DNA of 64,000 nt from UBA11524 sp963590165. GTDB lineage: Bacteria > Bacillota > Clostridia > Christensenellales > Aristaeellaceae. Below the pieces are notes generated by a model. That model was not told where the DNA came from. It ran no database searches and saw nothing but the letters and a program-made list of their open reading frames with translations. Below are positions 25,379 to 33,999 of this stretch, one piece after another. The stretch's first letter is position 1, and every line of letters starts with the position of its first letter. The translations under genes and the position numbers were made by a program. The stretch is from the NCBI GenBank assembly GCA_963590165.1, contig CAVANO010000049.1, positions 1 through 64,000 of the forward strand, written 5' to 3'.

Positions 25379-26416
25379 ATGAGCCATTTGGGAGAAAAAA
25401 CTTATCGGGAAATTTACGGTCAGGCGGATTCCTTCGATGCACTGATCAACAAGCTTCCCGAAACGCTGAATACACTCGGAAAGGTCTTTGAGCAGAAATA
25501 TGATCAGCTGATTTTTACCGGCTGCGGAACGTCTTTCTATCTTGCGCAAACGGCCGCGTATGCGTTCAACAAGTACAACGCGACGCCTGCATGGGCGGTT
25601 TGCTGCTCTGAACTGTATGATATGCCGAATGCATATATTAAGGGAGCAAAGACGCTTGTTCTTCCGATCACGCGCAAGAGCTATACCACCGAGGTTCGCC
25701 GCGCGATTGACCGCGTTCGGAAAATCGAAGGCGTCACCTCTCTGGCCATCACCTGCGATGCTGACAGCAAACTTTACAACGATCATTATGTGCTCTGCCC
25801 TGATACGGCGGAGGACAGCGTTATCATGACGCGTTCGTTTACGGCAATGGTGATGATGGCTGAAATCGTCAGCCTCTTTGCCGCAGGCCGGATCGCTGAA
25901 ATTGAAAAGTTGAAGGAACTGCCGGCAATTGCAAAAAAGGCGATTCCGGCGATGGATGCGCTGGCGGAGAAGATTGTAGCCGAAAATCCTGAACTGAATC
26001 TGTTCATCACATTGGGACAGGGCATGATGTACGGCATTGCCAACGAGTGCATGAACAAAATGAAGGAAATGAGCCTTTCCAACTCCGAGGCATATTATTC
26101 TCTGGAATATCGTCATGGTCCGATGAGCCTGGTGGACAAAAATACGCTGATCATGATGTTTACGCTGCCGGAAACGCAGGAAGAGGATGTAAAGCTGCTG
26201 CGGGAGCTTGAGGGATATGATGGGGTGTCGGTTGCCATGGGACCTGCACCTGAAGCGGCAGGCTGCCGGTATCAGCTGAAGGTCGGCAATGATGAACTGA
26301 CATGTGCTGTGCTTGGTTCCGTTTTCGGGCAGATGATCGGCTACCATGTTGCGATGAAGAAGGGGCTGGAGCCTGATACACCCCGTCATCTTTCACAGGC
26401 CATCGTTTTGAAGTAA
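25379..26416 (+). CDS. SIS-domain sugar-phosphate isomerase/deaminase (AgaS/GlmS-like)
   Basis: 345 residues with two SIS domains. The first has FTGCGTSFYLAQTAAYAF (around 47); the second has SNSEAYYSLEYRHGPMSLVD (around 235), which resembles the RHGP-SLVD segment of AgaS. Family members convert amino-sugar phosphates to keto-sugar phosphates with loss of ammonia, or split fructosamine phosphates. The usual phosphate-binding SRSGxTTE loop is altered to ITRKSYTTEV, with Gly replaced by Ser. Standing after nagA and before an aldolase and a PFK, it fits conversion of a hexosamine-6-phosphate to a ketose-6-phosphate (inference). A fructosamine deglycase role is the main alternative. Confidence 0.8.
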   Translation: MSHLGEKTYREIYGQADSFDALINKLPETLNTLGKVFEQKYDQLIFTGCGTSFYLAQTAAYAFNKYNATPAWAVCCSELYDMPNAYIKGAKTLVLPITRKSYTTEVRRAIDRVRKIEGVTSLAITCDADSKLYNDHYVLCPDTAEDSVIMTRSFTAMVMMAEIVSLFAAGRIAEIEKLKELPAIAKKAIPAMDALAEKIVAENPELNLFITLGQGMMYGIANECMNKMKEMSLSNSEAYYSLEYRHGPMSLVDKNTLIMMFTLPETQEEDVKLLRELEGYDGVSVAMGPAPEAAGCRYQLKVGNDELTCAVLGSVFGQMIGYHVAMKKGLEPDTPRHLSQAIVLK

Positions 26417-26435
26417 TTGCTGAGGAGAGAATAAA

Positions 26436-27284
26436 ATGCTTTGCACAAATCTTGAACAGATGCAGAAGGCAGCCAAGGAAGGCTATGCGATTCCTGCAAT
26501 CAACACACAAGGCGGAAATTATGACATCATTCGTGCCATTTGCAAGGCTGCGGATGAAATGAAATCTCCGATTATTCTGGCACATTATGTATCCACCGGT
26601 GCATACAGCGGTCATGATTGGTTTGTACAGGTTGCCAAGTGGTGCGCGGAACGTGTATCCGTGCCGGTTTCGATTCATCTGGATCATGGGGACGGTTTCC
26701 CGATCTGCATGGAGGCGATGCGCCTTGGATTTACATCACTCATGATTGACGGATCCAAGCAGCCGGTTCATGAAAATGCCGCATTGACGGAAGAAGTCGT
26801 AAAAGTCGCGAAGTGTTTTCATGTGCCGGTGGAAGCTGAAATCGGTGAACTGCAGCGCCTTGACAATGGCGTTGTAATGGAAAATAAAAATCTTGCTAAT
26901 CCGGATGAGGTGCGTGAATTCTTGAATCTGTGTCATCCTGATACGCTGGCTATTGGCATTGGCAACGCACATGGGTATTATAAGGGTGAACCTGATATCC
27001 ATTTGGATATTCTTGAGAAGGTTCGTGCGTTTACGGATATGCCTTTCGTGCTGCACGGCTGCACGGGCATGAAGGAAAGCGTGGTTCGTGACGCAATCAA
27101 GCTGGGCGTTGCAAAAATCAACTTCGGCACGGAAATCCGGTATAAGTATATTCAGCATTTGGAGGAAGGTCTGAAGACGGATCATCAGGGACACAGCTGG
27201 AAGGTGAGCCAGTATGCCAGCGATGCGCTGGTGGAGGATGTCAAGCATATCATCCGGCTTTCCGGATCGGAAGGAAAGGCGTAA
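26436..27284 (+). CDS. Class II fructose/tagatose-bisphosphate aldolase
   Basis: 282 residues. Zinc-site and catalytic motifs of class II aldolases are present: VSIHLDHGDGFPICMEAMRL (catalytic Asp and His ligand around residue 80), VEAEIGELQ, GIGNAHGYYKGEPDI (His ligand), VLHGCTGMKESVVRDAI (His ligand) and KINFGTEIR. It splits a ketose-1,6-bisphosphate into dihydroxyacetone phosphate and an aldehyde. GatY/KbaY and FbaA cannot be told apart by eye. AGAGGAGA-type ribosome site, 19 bases after the SIS gene. Confidence 0.9.
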   Translation: MLCTNLEQMQKAAKEGYAIPAINTQGGNYDIIRAICKAADEMKSPIILAHYVSTGAYSGHDWFVQVAKWCAERVSVPVSIHLDHGDGFPICMEAMRLGFTSLMIDGSKQPVHENAALTEEVVKVAKCFHVPVEAEIGELQRLDNGVVMENKNLANPDEVREFLNLCHPDTLAIGIGNAHGYYKGEPDIHLDILEKVRAFTDMPFVLHGCTGMKESVVRDAIKLGVAKINFGTEIRYKYIQHLEEGLKTDHQGHSWKVSQYASDALVEDVKHIIRLSGSEGKA

Positions 27285-27299
27285 GGGAGGCGTTTGACG

Positions 27300-28646
27300 A
27301 TGGGGAAGAGTTTGATTGTCGGTCTGATGGTTACAAAATCCGGCCGTTGGCCGCAGGAGCTTCCAGATCAACGTTTGGCAGAATATTCGCAATGGATGCG
27401 GAACAATCTTCCCGACATGGAGCTGCTGATTCCGGATCACGTGCTCACAACGCCGGGGGAAGTGCAGGAAGCAATTGAACAGTTCCGCGCCGCACTGGTG
27501 GATGTTGTTGTGATGGTCTATGGTGCTTTTACTGCGGATGACATTGCAGCAGCGATTAAGCAGCAGATGAATGTTCCCCTGATCCTGTGGGCGCCGCATG
27601 AGCCGCCCTTCCATCCCGATGAACGCCTCTGGGCAAATGCTTTGTGCGCCATGACCATGAATGCGTCCGCGCTCAATCGTCTTGGATACACCTATCACAC
27701 GGTTTATGGCGATCCGGATGAGGATGCTGCCGGCGGTCAGATCATCCGTCTGCTGAAGGCCTATGCAACCCGGAAAACTTTAAACGGCATGAACATCGGC
27801 TTGTTCGGCTATCGCCCGACCAATTATTATGTGAGTACCTTTGACGAGGCTGCGATCCGGCATACCTTCGGCATGACGATGAATTCCACCGATCTGCAGG
27901 TCGTGAAGAGCGAAATGGATGCATTGCCGGAAAGCGAAGTCAAGGCGGACATGGACTACGTGCAAAACACGTGGGATATCAGCCGCTTGCCGGAAGGGCA
28001 TCTGGAGTTGCATTCCCGTTCCTATCTTGCGATTAAAAAAGTGATGGCAGATCAGGGCTATGATTTCGCATCCATCAAATGCTGGCCTGAAATGACGACG
28101 ATGCATATTCAGCCGTGTGCGGTGCTTGGCCGTCTGCTGAGCGATGGGCTGACCGTTGCCTGCGAAGGCGATGTGGATGCAGGCATCACGCAGGTGATGG
28201 AACAGAAGCTCACGGGAAAGACGCCCTTTATTGCCGATATGATCGATATGGATGAGAAGGAGAATACGCTGACGTTCTGGCATTGCGGCAATGCGGCGCC
28301 TGAGCTTCATTCGGAAAAGTATGCGTGTGCGTTATGCAATCATCCGCTGATTGGTCAGGGCAGCGCCTTCTGGACGGCATTGAAGCCCGGACATGTAACG
28401 ATTGCACGCCTGCATAATGATCACGGCGCTTACAAGCTGGTTCTGATGCGCGGCGATGCATTGGATCGTGATCGCACCTCGCGCGGCTGTATGTGTTTTG
28501 TGAAGATGGAACAGCCGGTTCGTGCGACGGTTGATGCTTTGCTTGCAAAGGGAATTCCGCATCATTATGTCCTGGTGTGGGATGACTGCTATGAAGCCAT
28601 GAAGCAGACGGCAGCAATCATGGGGATTCCGGTAATCGAGCTGTAA
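27300..28646 (+). CDS. L-fucose/L-arabinose isomerase-like protein
   Basis: 448 residues. Starts ATG 27300 behind AAGGGAGG (an in-frame TTG at 27294 is less well placed). The protein looks like the FucI/AraA fold. It has an N-terminal domain with IGLMVTKSGRWPQ-like opening and DVVVMVYGAFTADDI. A middle domain has DFASIKCWPEMTTMHIQPCA and ACEGDVDAGITQVMEQKLTG. The C-terminal part (LHSEKYACALCNHPLIGQG; TIARLHNDHGAYKLVLMRGD) matches the barrel tail of these isomerases. Such enzymes interconvert aldoses and ketoses with a divalent metal. Its place between an aldolase and a PFK suggests a hexose or modified hexose substrate rather than fucose, since no fuculokinase or fuculose aldolase is present. 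Confidence 0.72.
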   Translation: MGKSLIVGLMVTKSGRWPQELPDQRLAEYSQWMRNNLPDMELLIPDHVLTTPGEVQEAIEQFRAALVDVVVMVYGAFTADDIAAAIKQQMNVPLILWAPHEPPFHPDERLWANALCAMTMNASALNRLGYTYHTVYGDPDEDAAGGQIIRLLKAYATRKTLNGMNIGLFGYRPTNYYVSTFDEAAIRHTFGMTMNSTDLQVVKSEMDALPESEVKADMDYVQNTWDISRLPEGHLELHSRSYLAIKKVMADQGYDFASIKCWPEMTTMHIQPCAVLGRLLSDGLTVACEGDVDAGITQVMEQKLTGKTPFIADMIDMDEKENTLTFWHCGNAAPELHSEKYACALCNHPLIGQGSAFWTALKPGHVTIARLHNDHGAYKLVLMRGDALDRDRTSRGCMCFVKMEQPVRATVDALLAKGIPHHYVLVWDDCYEAMKQTAAIMGIPVIEL

Positions 28647-28662
28647 AGGGTGGAGGAAACGA

Positions 28663-29826
28663 ATGGCCAAGCTTCTAATTGCGCACGGCGGCGGTCCGAC
28701 TGCCGTGATTAATGCATCACTTTACGGAGCGGTTGAAGAGGCACGCAACAGCAAAAAGGTGGATGCCATCTGGGGTGCTGTGCACGGTTCGGCAGGGATT
28801 CTGAAGGAAGAGTTTGTTGATCTGGGCGCTTTGCCTGAAGAAATGCTGCAGCGTATCTGCAAGTCGCCTGCATCTGCGATTGGCACATCACGCACGCCGC
28901 TCTATGAAAAAGAATACAAACAGATGGCGGAAATCCTGCATCGTCACGATATCGGGTATGTGCTTTTTACCGGCGGCAATGGCAGCATGGATACATGCGG
29001 ACATTTGGCTCAGGCGTGCAGGGAACTTGGGATTGTCGTTGGCGGCATTCCGAAAACCGTTGATAATGACATCGGCATCACCGACCATGCACCGGGCTAT
29101 GCAAGCGCTGCACGCTTTGCTGCGCAGTCAATGCTGGAAATTGCGGAAGACGTGGCGGCAATGCCCATTCATGTATGCATCGTCGAATACATGGGACGCA
29201 ACAGCGGATGGATTACCGCTGCATCGGCACTGGCACGCGCAAAGGCGGACGATGCACCGCATCTGATTCTTTTGCCGGAAGTGCCTTTTCGCAAGGAAGC
29301 TTTCCTGACTGAAGTGAGCCGTTTGTGGAAAAAAGGCAAGGGCGTTGTTGTCGCAGTTAGCGAAGGAATCTGCAAAGAGGACGGAACTCCTGTTGCGCCG
29401 CCTGTGTATAAAACAGATCGGGCAACATACTTCGGCGATGTTTCCAGCGAACTTGTTCATATGGTGATTGAAGAACTGGGCGTAAAGGCACGGTGCGAAA
29501 AACCGGGGATTCTGGGACGAAGCTGCCCTGAAATGGTCTCTGAAGTGGATCGAAAGGAAGCAATTGAACTTGGCAGGCTTGCAGCAGCAACGGTGCTGGA
29601 CGGCAAAGGCGGCTTTATGCCGGGGCTTCGCCGGGTGAGCAATGAGCCGTATGTTTGCGAAAAAATACTGATTCCGGTTGAAAAAGTCATGCTTCATGAA
29701 AGGCTGTTCCCGAAGGAATTCATTGCAGCAAACGGGATGGATGTCACGCCTGCCTTTGTTGATTGGGCGAAGCCTTTGGTTGGTGCACTGACACGCTATG
29801 TCGATCTTCGGCAGCCTGATATTTAA
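28663..29826 (+). CDS. PfkA-family phosphofructokinase, pyrophosphate-type features
   Basis: 387 residues of the PfkA family: AHGGGPTAVINASLYGAV, FTGGNGSMDT (around 108) and PKTVDNDIG (around 128, catalytic Asp), then YMGRNSGWITAASALA. The Lys in PKTVDND is typical of pyrophosphate-dependent enzymes, where ATP enzymes have Gly. The Asp of GGDGS is replaced by Asn. It is longer than the 320-residue ATP-PFK. It probably phosphorylates a ketose-6-phosphate (or a modified ketose) to feed the aldolase encoded two genes upstream. Phosphoryl donor and substrate are not certain. Confidence 0.88.
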   Translation: MAKLLIAHGGGPTAVINASLYGAVEEARNSKKVDAIWGAVHGSAGILKEEFVDLGALPEEMLQRICKSPASAIGTSRTPLYEKEYKQMAEILHRHDIGYVLFTGGNGSMDTCGHLAQACRELGIVVGGIPKTVDNDIGITDHAPGYASAARFAAQSMLEIAEDVAAMPIHVCIVEYMGRNSGWITAASALARAKADDAPHLILLPEVPFRKEAFLTEVSRLWKKGKGVVVAVSEGICKEDGTPVAPPVYKTDRATYFGDVSSELVHMVIEELGVKARCEKPGILGRSCPEMVSEVDRKEAIELGRLAAATVLDGKGGFMPGLRRVSNEPYVCEKILIPVEKVMLHERLFPKEFIAANGMDVTPAFVDWAKPLVGALTRYVDLRQPDI

Positions 29827-29838
29827 GGAGGGCATCTG

Positions 29839-30681
29839 ATGAAGCATCTGTGCTTGAATTTAAAACGCTTTGATGTACCGATAAGCCTGGGCGGCGTAAA
29901 TCGGCTGTCGGCGGCGACAGATTGGGCAGAAACGATTATTTCCGGCACCCAGAAGGAGCTGGAAAAGTATCGCGGCGAGGCTCGCTTCCCGATGTATTTC
30001 CCGGAGGCACATCTGATTCCGGCTGTGAAAGCGGTGGAACAGGGCAGCGTGATTGAGGTTGGATGCCAGAGCGTTTACCGTCAGGATGTGAAGGTGGGCG
30101 GCAACTTTGGTGCGTTCACGACGAACCGTCCTGCTGCCGCGATGAAAGCGCTGGGCGTGAGCAGCACGATTGTAGGCCATTGCGAGGAACGGGCAGACAA
30201 ACTGGGCATTTTGAACGAAGCCGGCATCAGCGATACGGCAGCGGTCAACCGGCTGCTGAATCAGGAAATGAAATGCGCCCTTCAGCAGGGAATGAGCGTG
30301 ACCTATTGCATCGGCGAGAAGGCCGAAGAACGTGAACATTGGGAACAGGTGTTGACCGAGCAACTGACGGTCGGTCTGGAAGGGCTTGATACGACCAATA
30401 TTATCATTGCTTATGAGCCGATTTGGGCTATCGGACCGGGCAAGACGCCGCCTGATGCGGATGTCATTGCACCGATTGCGCGCCTGATCAAAAAGACGAC
30501 CGGCGGCATGCCTGTTATCTACGGCGGCGGCCTCAAGAAGGACAATGCCGAGATGCTCGCATCGATTCCCGAAATCGACGGCGGTCTGATTGCGCTGACT
30601 CGCTTTCAGGGGGATTTCGGCTTCTATCCGGATGAATATCTGGAGATCATTCGCATCTACATGACGAGCTGCGCAAGGTAA
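29839..30681 (+). CDS. Triose-phosphate isomerase family protein
   Basis: 280 residues, somewhat longer than the usual 250. Catalytic motifs are intact: SSTIVGHCEERADKLG (electrophilic His) and IIAYEPIWAIGPGKTPP (base Glu), with VIYGGGLKKDNAEML for phosphate binding. The usual catalytic Lys segment near the N-terminus is replaced (MKHLCLNLKRFDVP instead of NWKMN), so it may be a divergent, pathway-specific copy rather than the housekeeping enzyme. It would balance the triose phosphates released by the aldolase. 12 bases after the PFK gene. Confidence 0.82.
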   Translation: MKHLCLNLKRFDVPISLGGVNRLSAATDWAETIISGTQKELEKYRGEARFPMYFPEAHLIPAVKAVEQGSVIEVGCQSVYRQDVKVGGNFGAFTTNRPAAAMKALGVSSTIVGHCEERADKLGILNEAGISDTAAVNRLLNQEMKCALQQGMSVTYCIGEKAEEREHWEQVLTEQLTVGLEGLDTTNIIIAYEPIWAIGPGKTPPDADVIAPIARLIKKTTGGMPVIYGGGLKKDNAEMLASIPEIDGGLIALTRFQGDFGFYPDEYLEIIRIYMTSCAR

Positions 30682-30693
30682 GGAGGAGCAAAA

Positions 30694-32190
30694 GTGAAAC
30701 TGCAATTTGAATACGGAAATGGCTTCATGAGCGCGGAGCTTCCCGACAACACGGATGTGTTCATCCCGGGTGAAACCGTGCCGGATCCTGCCTGTCTGCC
30801 GCAGGATTGGGACAGCCTCTATGCCGCTACACTGGATAGCATTCGTCATCCGATTGGCATGGAGCCGTTGGCAGAGCTGGCGAAGGGCAAAAAGACGGTG
30901 GTTATCGTCATTCCCGATATCGTCAAGGGCGGCTGTCAGCCGACAAGCCATCGCAAAGTGGCCATCAGAGCCTGCTTGGATGAGCTTTACAGTGCCGGCA
31001 TCAAGAAGGAAAACATCCTGCTGCTTTTCTCCAACGGATTGCATCCGCGCACGCCCATGAATGAGGCAAAGCAGATTCTGGGGGATGATCTGTTCAACGA
31101 GTTCTGGTATTCAGGGCAGATCACAAGCCATGACAGCGAGGATTACGATCACCTTGTGGATCTTGGCTTCACAGCGCAGGGCGACCATGTAATTATGAAT
31201 AAATATGTGTATGACGCGGATGTCGCCGTTCTGATCGGTCATACGCAGGGCAATCCCTATGGCGGTTATTCCGGCGGATACAAGCATTGCGCCACCGGCA
31301 TCAGCCACTGGCGGAGCATTGCAGCGCACCATGTGCCACAAGTCATGCATCGGGACGACTTCGTGCCGGTTTCCACGCACAGCCTGATGCGCGACAAGTT
31401 CGATCAGCAGGGCATGTTCATGGAAGAAAAGATGGGCAAGAAATTCTTCTGCTGCGACGCGGTGCTGGATACTTATTCGCGCCAGATCGAGATCAATTCG
31501 GGCTATGCGAAGGAAATGCAACCGATCAGCTGGAAAACGGCGGATAAGCGCACCTATGTGCATTGGGCGGAAAAAAAGTACGACGTGGTTGTATTTGGCA
31601 TGCCGACCAACTTCCATTATGGAAACGGCATGGGCACAAACCCGATTCAGATGATGCAGGCGCTGTCCGCACAGGTCATCCGGCATAAACGCGTGCTGAG
31701 CGACCACTGCGTGTTTATCGTACCGTCCATTTGCGATGGCTGGTTCCATGAGGAAAGATGGCCGTACCTGCGCGAACTGTATGAAATGTTCCAGCATGAT
31801 TACATGCAGACACTGCCGGACATGAATCGCTACGGGGAATATTTTGCGACCAATGAGGAGTACATCCGGAAGTACCGCTTCGCGAACGCGTTCCACCCCT
31901 TCCATGGTTTCAGCATGATGAGCTGCGGACATTTGGCGGAGCAGCATACCAGCGCCATTTACATCGTCGGTGCGCGCGAGCCCGGAATTGCAAGAAGCAT
32001 GGGCTTGAAAACCCGCGCAACGGTCGAGGAAGCATTGGCGGATGCAAAGCGGAAGTATGTCGGCGAACAGCCGAATATCCTCGCACTGCCCAAGACCTTT
32101 ACGACGGCGGCTGTTCATCTTTGCATGAAGAATCCGGAAGAAAACAGCCATTACCGGGACAATACGCCTACTCATCCGTGCGGATGCTGA
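30694..32190 (+). CDS. LarA-like (DUF2088) nickel-pincer racemase/epimerase family protein
   Basis: 498 residues with a GTG start eight bases after AAGGAGGAG. Features of the lactate racemase LarA family: VVIVIPDIVKGGCQPTSHRK (substrate-binding segment around 75), SNGLHPRTPMNEAKQILGDD (His around 115) and GGYSGGYKHCATGISHWRSI (Lys that would carry the nickel-pincer cofactor, and a His pair following). LarA enzymes racemise or epimerise 2-hydroxy acids and some sugar acids. The LarB, LarC and LarE cofactor genes are not in the window. In this operon it could epimerise a hydroxy-acid intermediate or end product (inference). Confidence 0.75.
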   Translation: MKLQFEYGNGFMSAELPDNTDVFIPGETVPDPACLPQDWDSLYAATLDSIRHPIGMEPLAELAKGKKTVVIVIPDIVKGGCQPTSHRKVAIRACLDELYSAGIKKENILLLFSNGLHPRTPMNEAKQILGDDLFNEFWYSGQITSHDSEDYDHLVDLGFTAQGDHVIMNKYVYDADVAVLIGHTQGNPYGGYSGGYKHCATGISHWRSIAAHHVPQVMHRDDFVPVSTHSLMRDKFDQQGMFMEEKMGKKFFCCDAVLDTYSRQIEINSGYAKEMQPISWKTADKRTYVHWAEKKYDVVVFGMPTNFHYGNGMGTNPIQMMQALSAQVIRHKRVLSDHCVFIVPSICDGWFHEERWPYLRELYEMFQHDYMQTLPDMNRYGEYFATNEEYIRKYRFANAFHPFHGFSMMSCGHLAEQHTSAIYIVGAREPGIARSMGLKTRATVEEALADAKRKYVGEQPNILALPKTFTTAAVHLCMKNPEENSHYRDNTPTHPCGC

Positions 32191-32216
32191 ACGCAGGGGC
32201 GAATATGCAGCATGAA

Positions 32217-32245
32217 CAGGCAGGTACGATGGAGGCACCTGCCTG
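32217..32245 (+). promoter_or_regulatory. Intercistronic hairpin before the second TSUP gene
   Basis: CAGGCAGGT and ACCTGCCTG form a 9-bp stem with an 11-base loop and no T run, so it is more likely an mRNA processing or stability element than a terminator. Confidence 0.5.
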
Positions 32246-32285
32246 TCCGTGTGTTGCTTTATAAGTCATTGAGGAGAGAAAACGC

Positions 32286-33077
32286 ATGCTTGACTGCCTT
32301 ATCTGCTTTGCCGTATGCATTTTCAGCACGATGATCGGTGCCATCAGCGGCATCGGCGGCGGCGTTATCATTAAACCGCTGCTGGACATGACGCTAACGG
32401 GCTTCAGCACCCAAACAATCAGCCTGCTGTCCGCATTTGCGGTATTATCGATGTCCCTGTTCAGCATCGGAAAGAATTATGTGCAGAAAAAGAGCCAGCA
32501 GAAGCTGTCCATGGAAATCGCTGTGCCATTAGCCGTGAGCAGCACGGTAGGCGGCGTGGTCGGCAAATTGCTGTTCAACGCGCTCAGTCGGCTTGCTCAG
32601 GCGGATGCAACGGTCAAATGCGTCCAAAACGCGGTGCTGTTTGCAGTGATGGTTTGCGTCCTGATTTTCACCATCCGTCATAAAAGTTCGGAATTGAAGG
32701 AACGCACCGTGTTTGAAGGCTTGCTTGCCGGCTTGTTGCTGGGGCTTTTTGCCGCTTTTTTAGGCATCGGCGGCGGACCTTTGAATATGATGATTCTGAC
32801 AGGCTTCTACGGCATGACCCACAAGGAAGGTGCACTGTATTCGCTGTTTATCATCGTGTTCAGCCAAACGGCAGGCATATTGACTGCACTGATTTCGGGC
32901 AGCGCACTGCCGGCTCTTCTGATGATTTTTATTGCCTGCGCGGCTGGCATTTCCGGCGGCATCATCGGACGAAAAATCGCAGGATTGACAAAGAACGATT
33001 TCGTAAGGGCATTGTACAACGCAGCAGTCATCTTGATCCTGCTGCTGTGCGCAATGAATATTATAACGACAGCCTGA
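32286..33077 (+). CDS. TauE/SafE (TSUP) family anion permease, second copy
   Basis: 263 residues, about eight membrane segments in two related halves: STMIGAISGIGGGVIIKPLL and GLFAAFLGIGGGPLNMMILT. The doubled GIGGG motifs are characteristic of TSUP permeases, which carry sulfite, sulfonates, sulfoacetate and related anions. TTGAGGAGAG precedes the ATG. It is the last gene of the catabolic operon, so it is a good candidate for export of the operon's end product (inference). Confidence 0.87.
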   Translation: MLDCLICFAVCIFSTMIGAISGIGGGVIIKPLLDMTLTGFSTQTISLLSAFAVLSMSLFSIGKNYVQKKSQQKLSMEIAVPLAVSSTVGGVVGKLLFNALSRLAQADATVKCVQNAVLFAVMVCVLIFTIRHKSSELKERTVFEGLLAGLLLGLFAAFLGIGGGPLNMMILTGFYGMTHKEGALYSLFIIVFSQTAGILTALISGSALPALLMIFIACAAGISGGIIGRKIAGLTKNDFVRALYNAAVILILLLCAMNIITTA

Positions 33078-33093
33078 ACGGCTGCCTTTTTTT
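33070..33093 (+). terminator. Terminator of the sugar operon
   Basis: Short stem CAGCC/GGCTG (33070-33074, 33080-33084) followed by CC and seven T. It overlaps the stop codon of the TSUP gene. The stem is weak but the T run is strong. Confidence 0.6.
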
Positions 33094-33167
33094 GTACCCA
33101 CTCCATATAACTACGTGGTTCATTTTGAGTGATCGCGGCGGTATGCCAAGTCGGTCGCGCATTCCCC

Positions 33168-33196
33168 TTGCTTTTCGCAGGAAAGCATGGTATAGT
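33168..33196 (+). promoter_or_regulatory. Promoter of the locus B two-component genes
   Basis: TTGCTT (33168-33173), 17 bases, TATAGT (33191-33196). The start codon is 95 bases downstream. Confidence 0.65.
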
Positions 33197-33291
33197 GGAA
33201 GAGAATATCGGTAAAGTTCCACAAGATATTGTGCGATAATATGGGAATGATTGCCGATTTTTGCCTATGTTCACCCGGAGGAGGAAAGCAC

Positions 33292-33999
33292 TTGAAAATC
33301 GGGATTGTCGATGATGACGCAAAATGCAGGGAGCAACTGCAGGGATACATCGCCCGATATGCCCGAGAAAGCGGCGAGAATATCGAAACGCTGGCATCGA
33401 GTGACGGCATTCATTTCGTCAGCGACTACGGCGGCGATGGTGACGTGGTGTTTCTTGATGTGGAAATGCCGCTGATGGATGGCATCACGACAGCAAAACG
33501 CATCCGCGAGTTCGATGAGACGGTGTCCATTGTTTTCCTGACGAACTATTCGCAATATGCCATCAACGGCTATGAAGTCAACGCAATTGATTATGTCATC
33601 AAGCCGATGTCGTATGCCGTATTCTGCCAAAAGCTCAAGAAGGCGCTGTCCTTTTGTGCACGGCGTGAACACGGCGAAATTGTGGTGCATAACGAAACGA
33701 GCGTGGTGCGTCTGCCGTTTCAGCAAATCCTGTATGTAGAGAGCGAACGGAATTATGTCGCGTACCACACGGAGAAGGCAGCATACCGCGAACGTTCCAC
33801 CATGCGGTCGGCGCAGGAGAAATTCGGACATTCCTGCTTTGCCATGTGCAATGCCGGCATGCTGATTAACCTTTCGCACGTCCGCAAGGTCGTTGACAAT
33901 GAGCTGTTCATCGGCGACCAGATTATCCAAATCAGCCGCGGACGCAAAAAGGAATTTATGGACAAGTATATTGATTATCTGAGCAGGGGGTGCTGCTGA
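33292..33999 (+). CDS. LytTR-family response regulator, locus B
   Basis: 235 residues. TTG start at 33292 seven bases after GGAGGAGG; homology begins at LKIGIVDDDAKC. Receiver domain with acceptor Asp in DVVFLDVEMPLMDGI (around 50) and the IDYVIKPMSY Lys loop. The LytTR domain has QILYVESERNYVAYHTEKAA and the CNAGMLINLSHVRKV region. It overlaps the sensor gene by one base (TGATG). It probably controls the following GH3 operon through the direct repeat at 35261-35292 (inference). It differs clearly from the locus A regulator, so the two are paralogues rather than a recent duplication. Confidence 0.9.
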   Translation: MKIGIVDDDAKCREQLQGYIARYARESGENIETLASSDGIHFVSDYGGDGDVVFLDVEMPLMDGITTAKRIREFDETVSIVFLTNYSQYAINGYEVNAIDYVIKPMSYAVFCQKLKKALSFCARREHGEIVVHNETSVVRLPFQQILYVESERNYVAYHTEKAAYRERSTMRSAQEKFGHSCFAMCNAGMLINLSHVRKVVDNELFIGDQIIQISRGRKKEFMDKYIDYLSRGCC

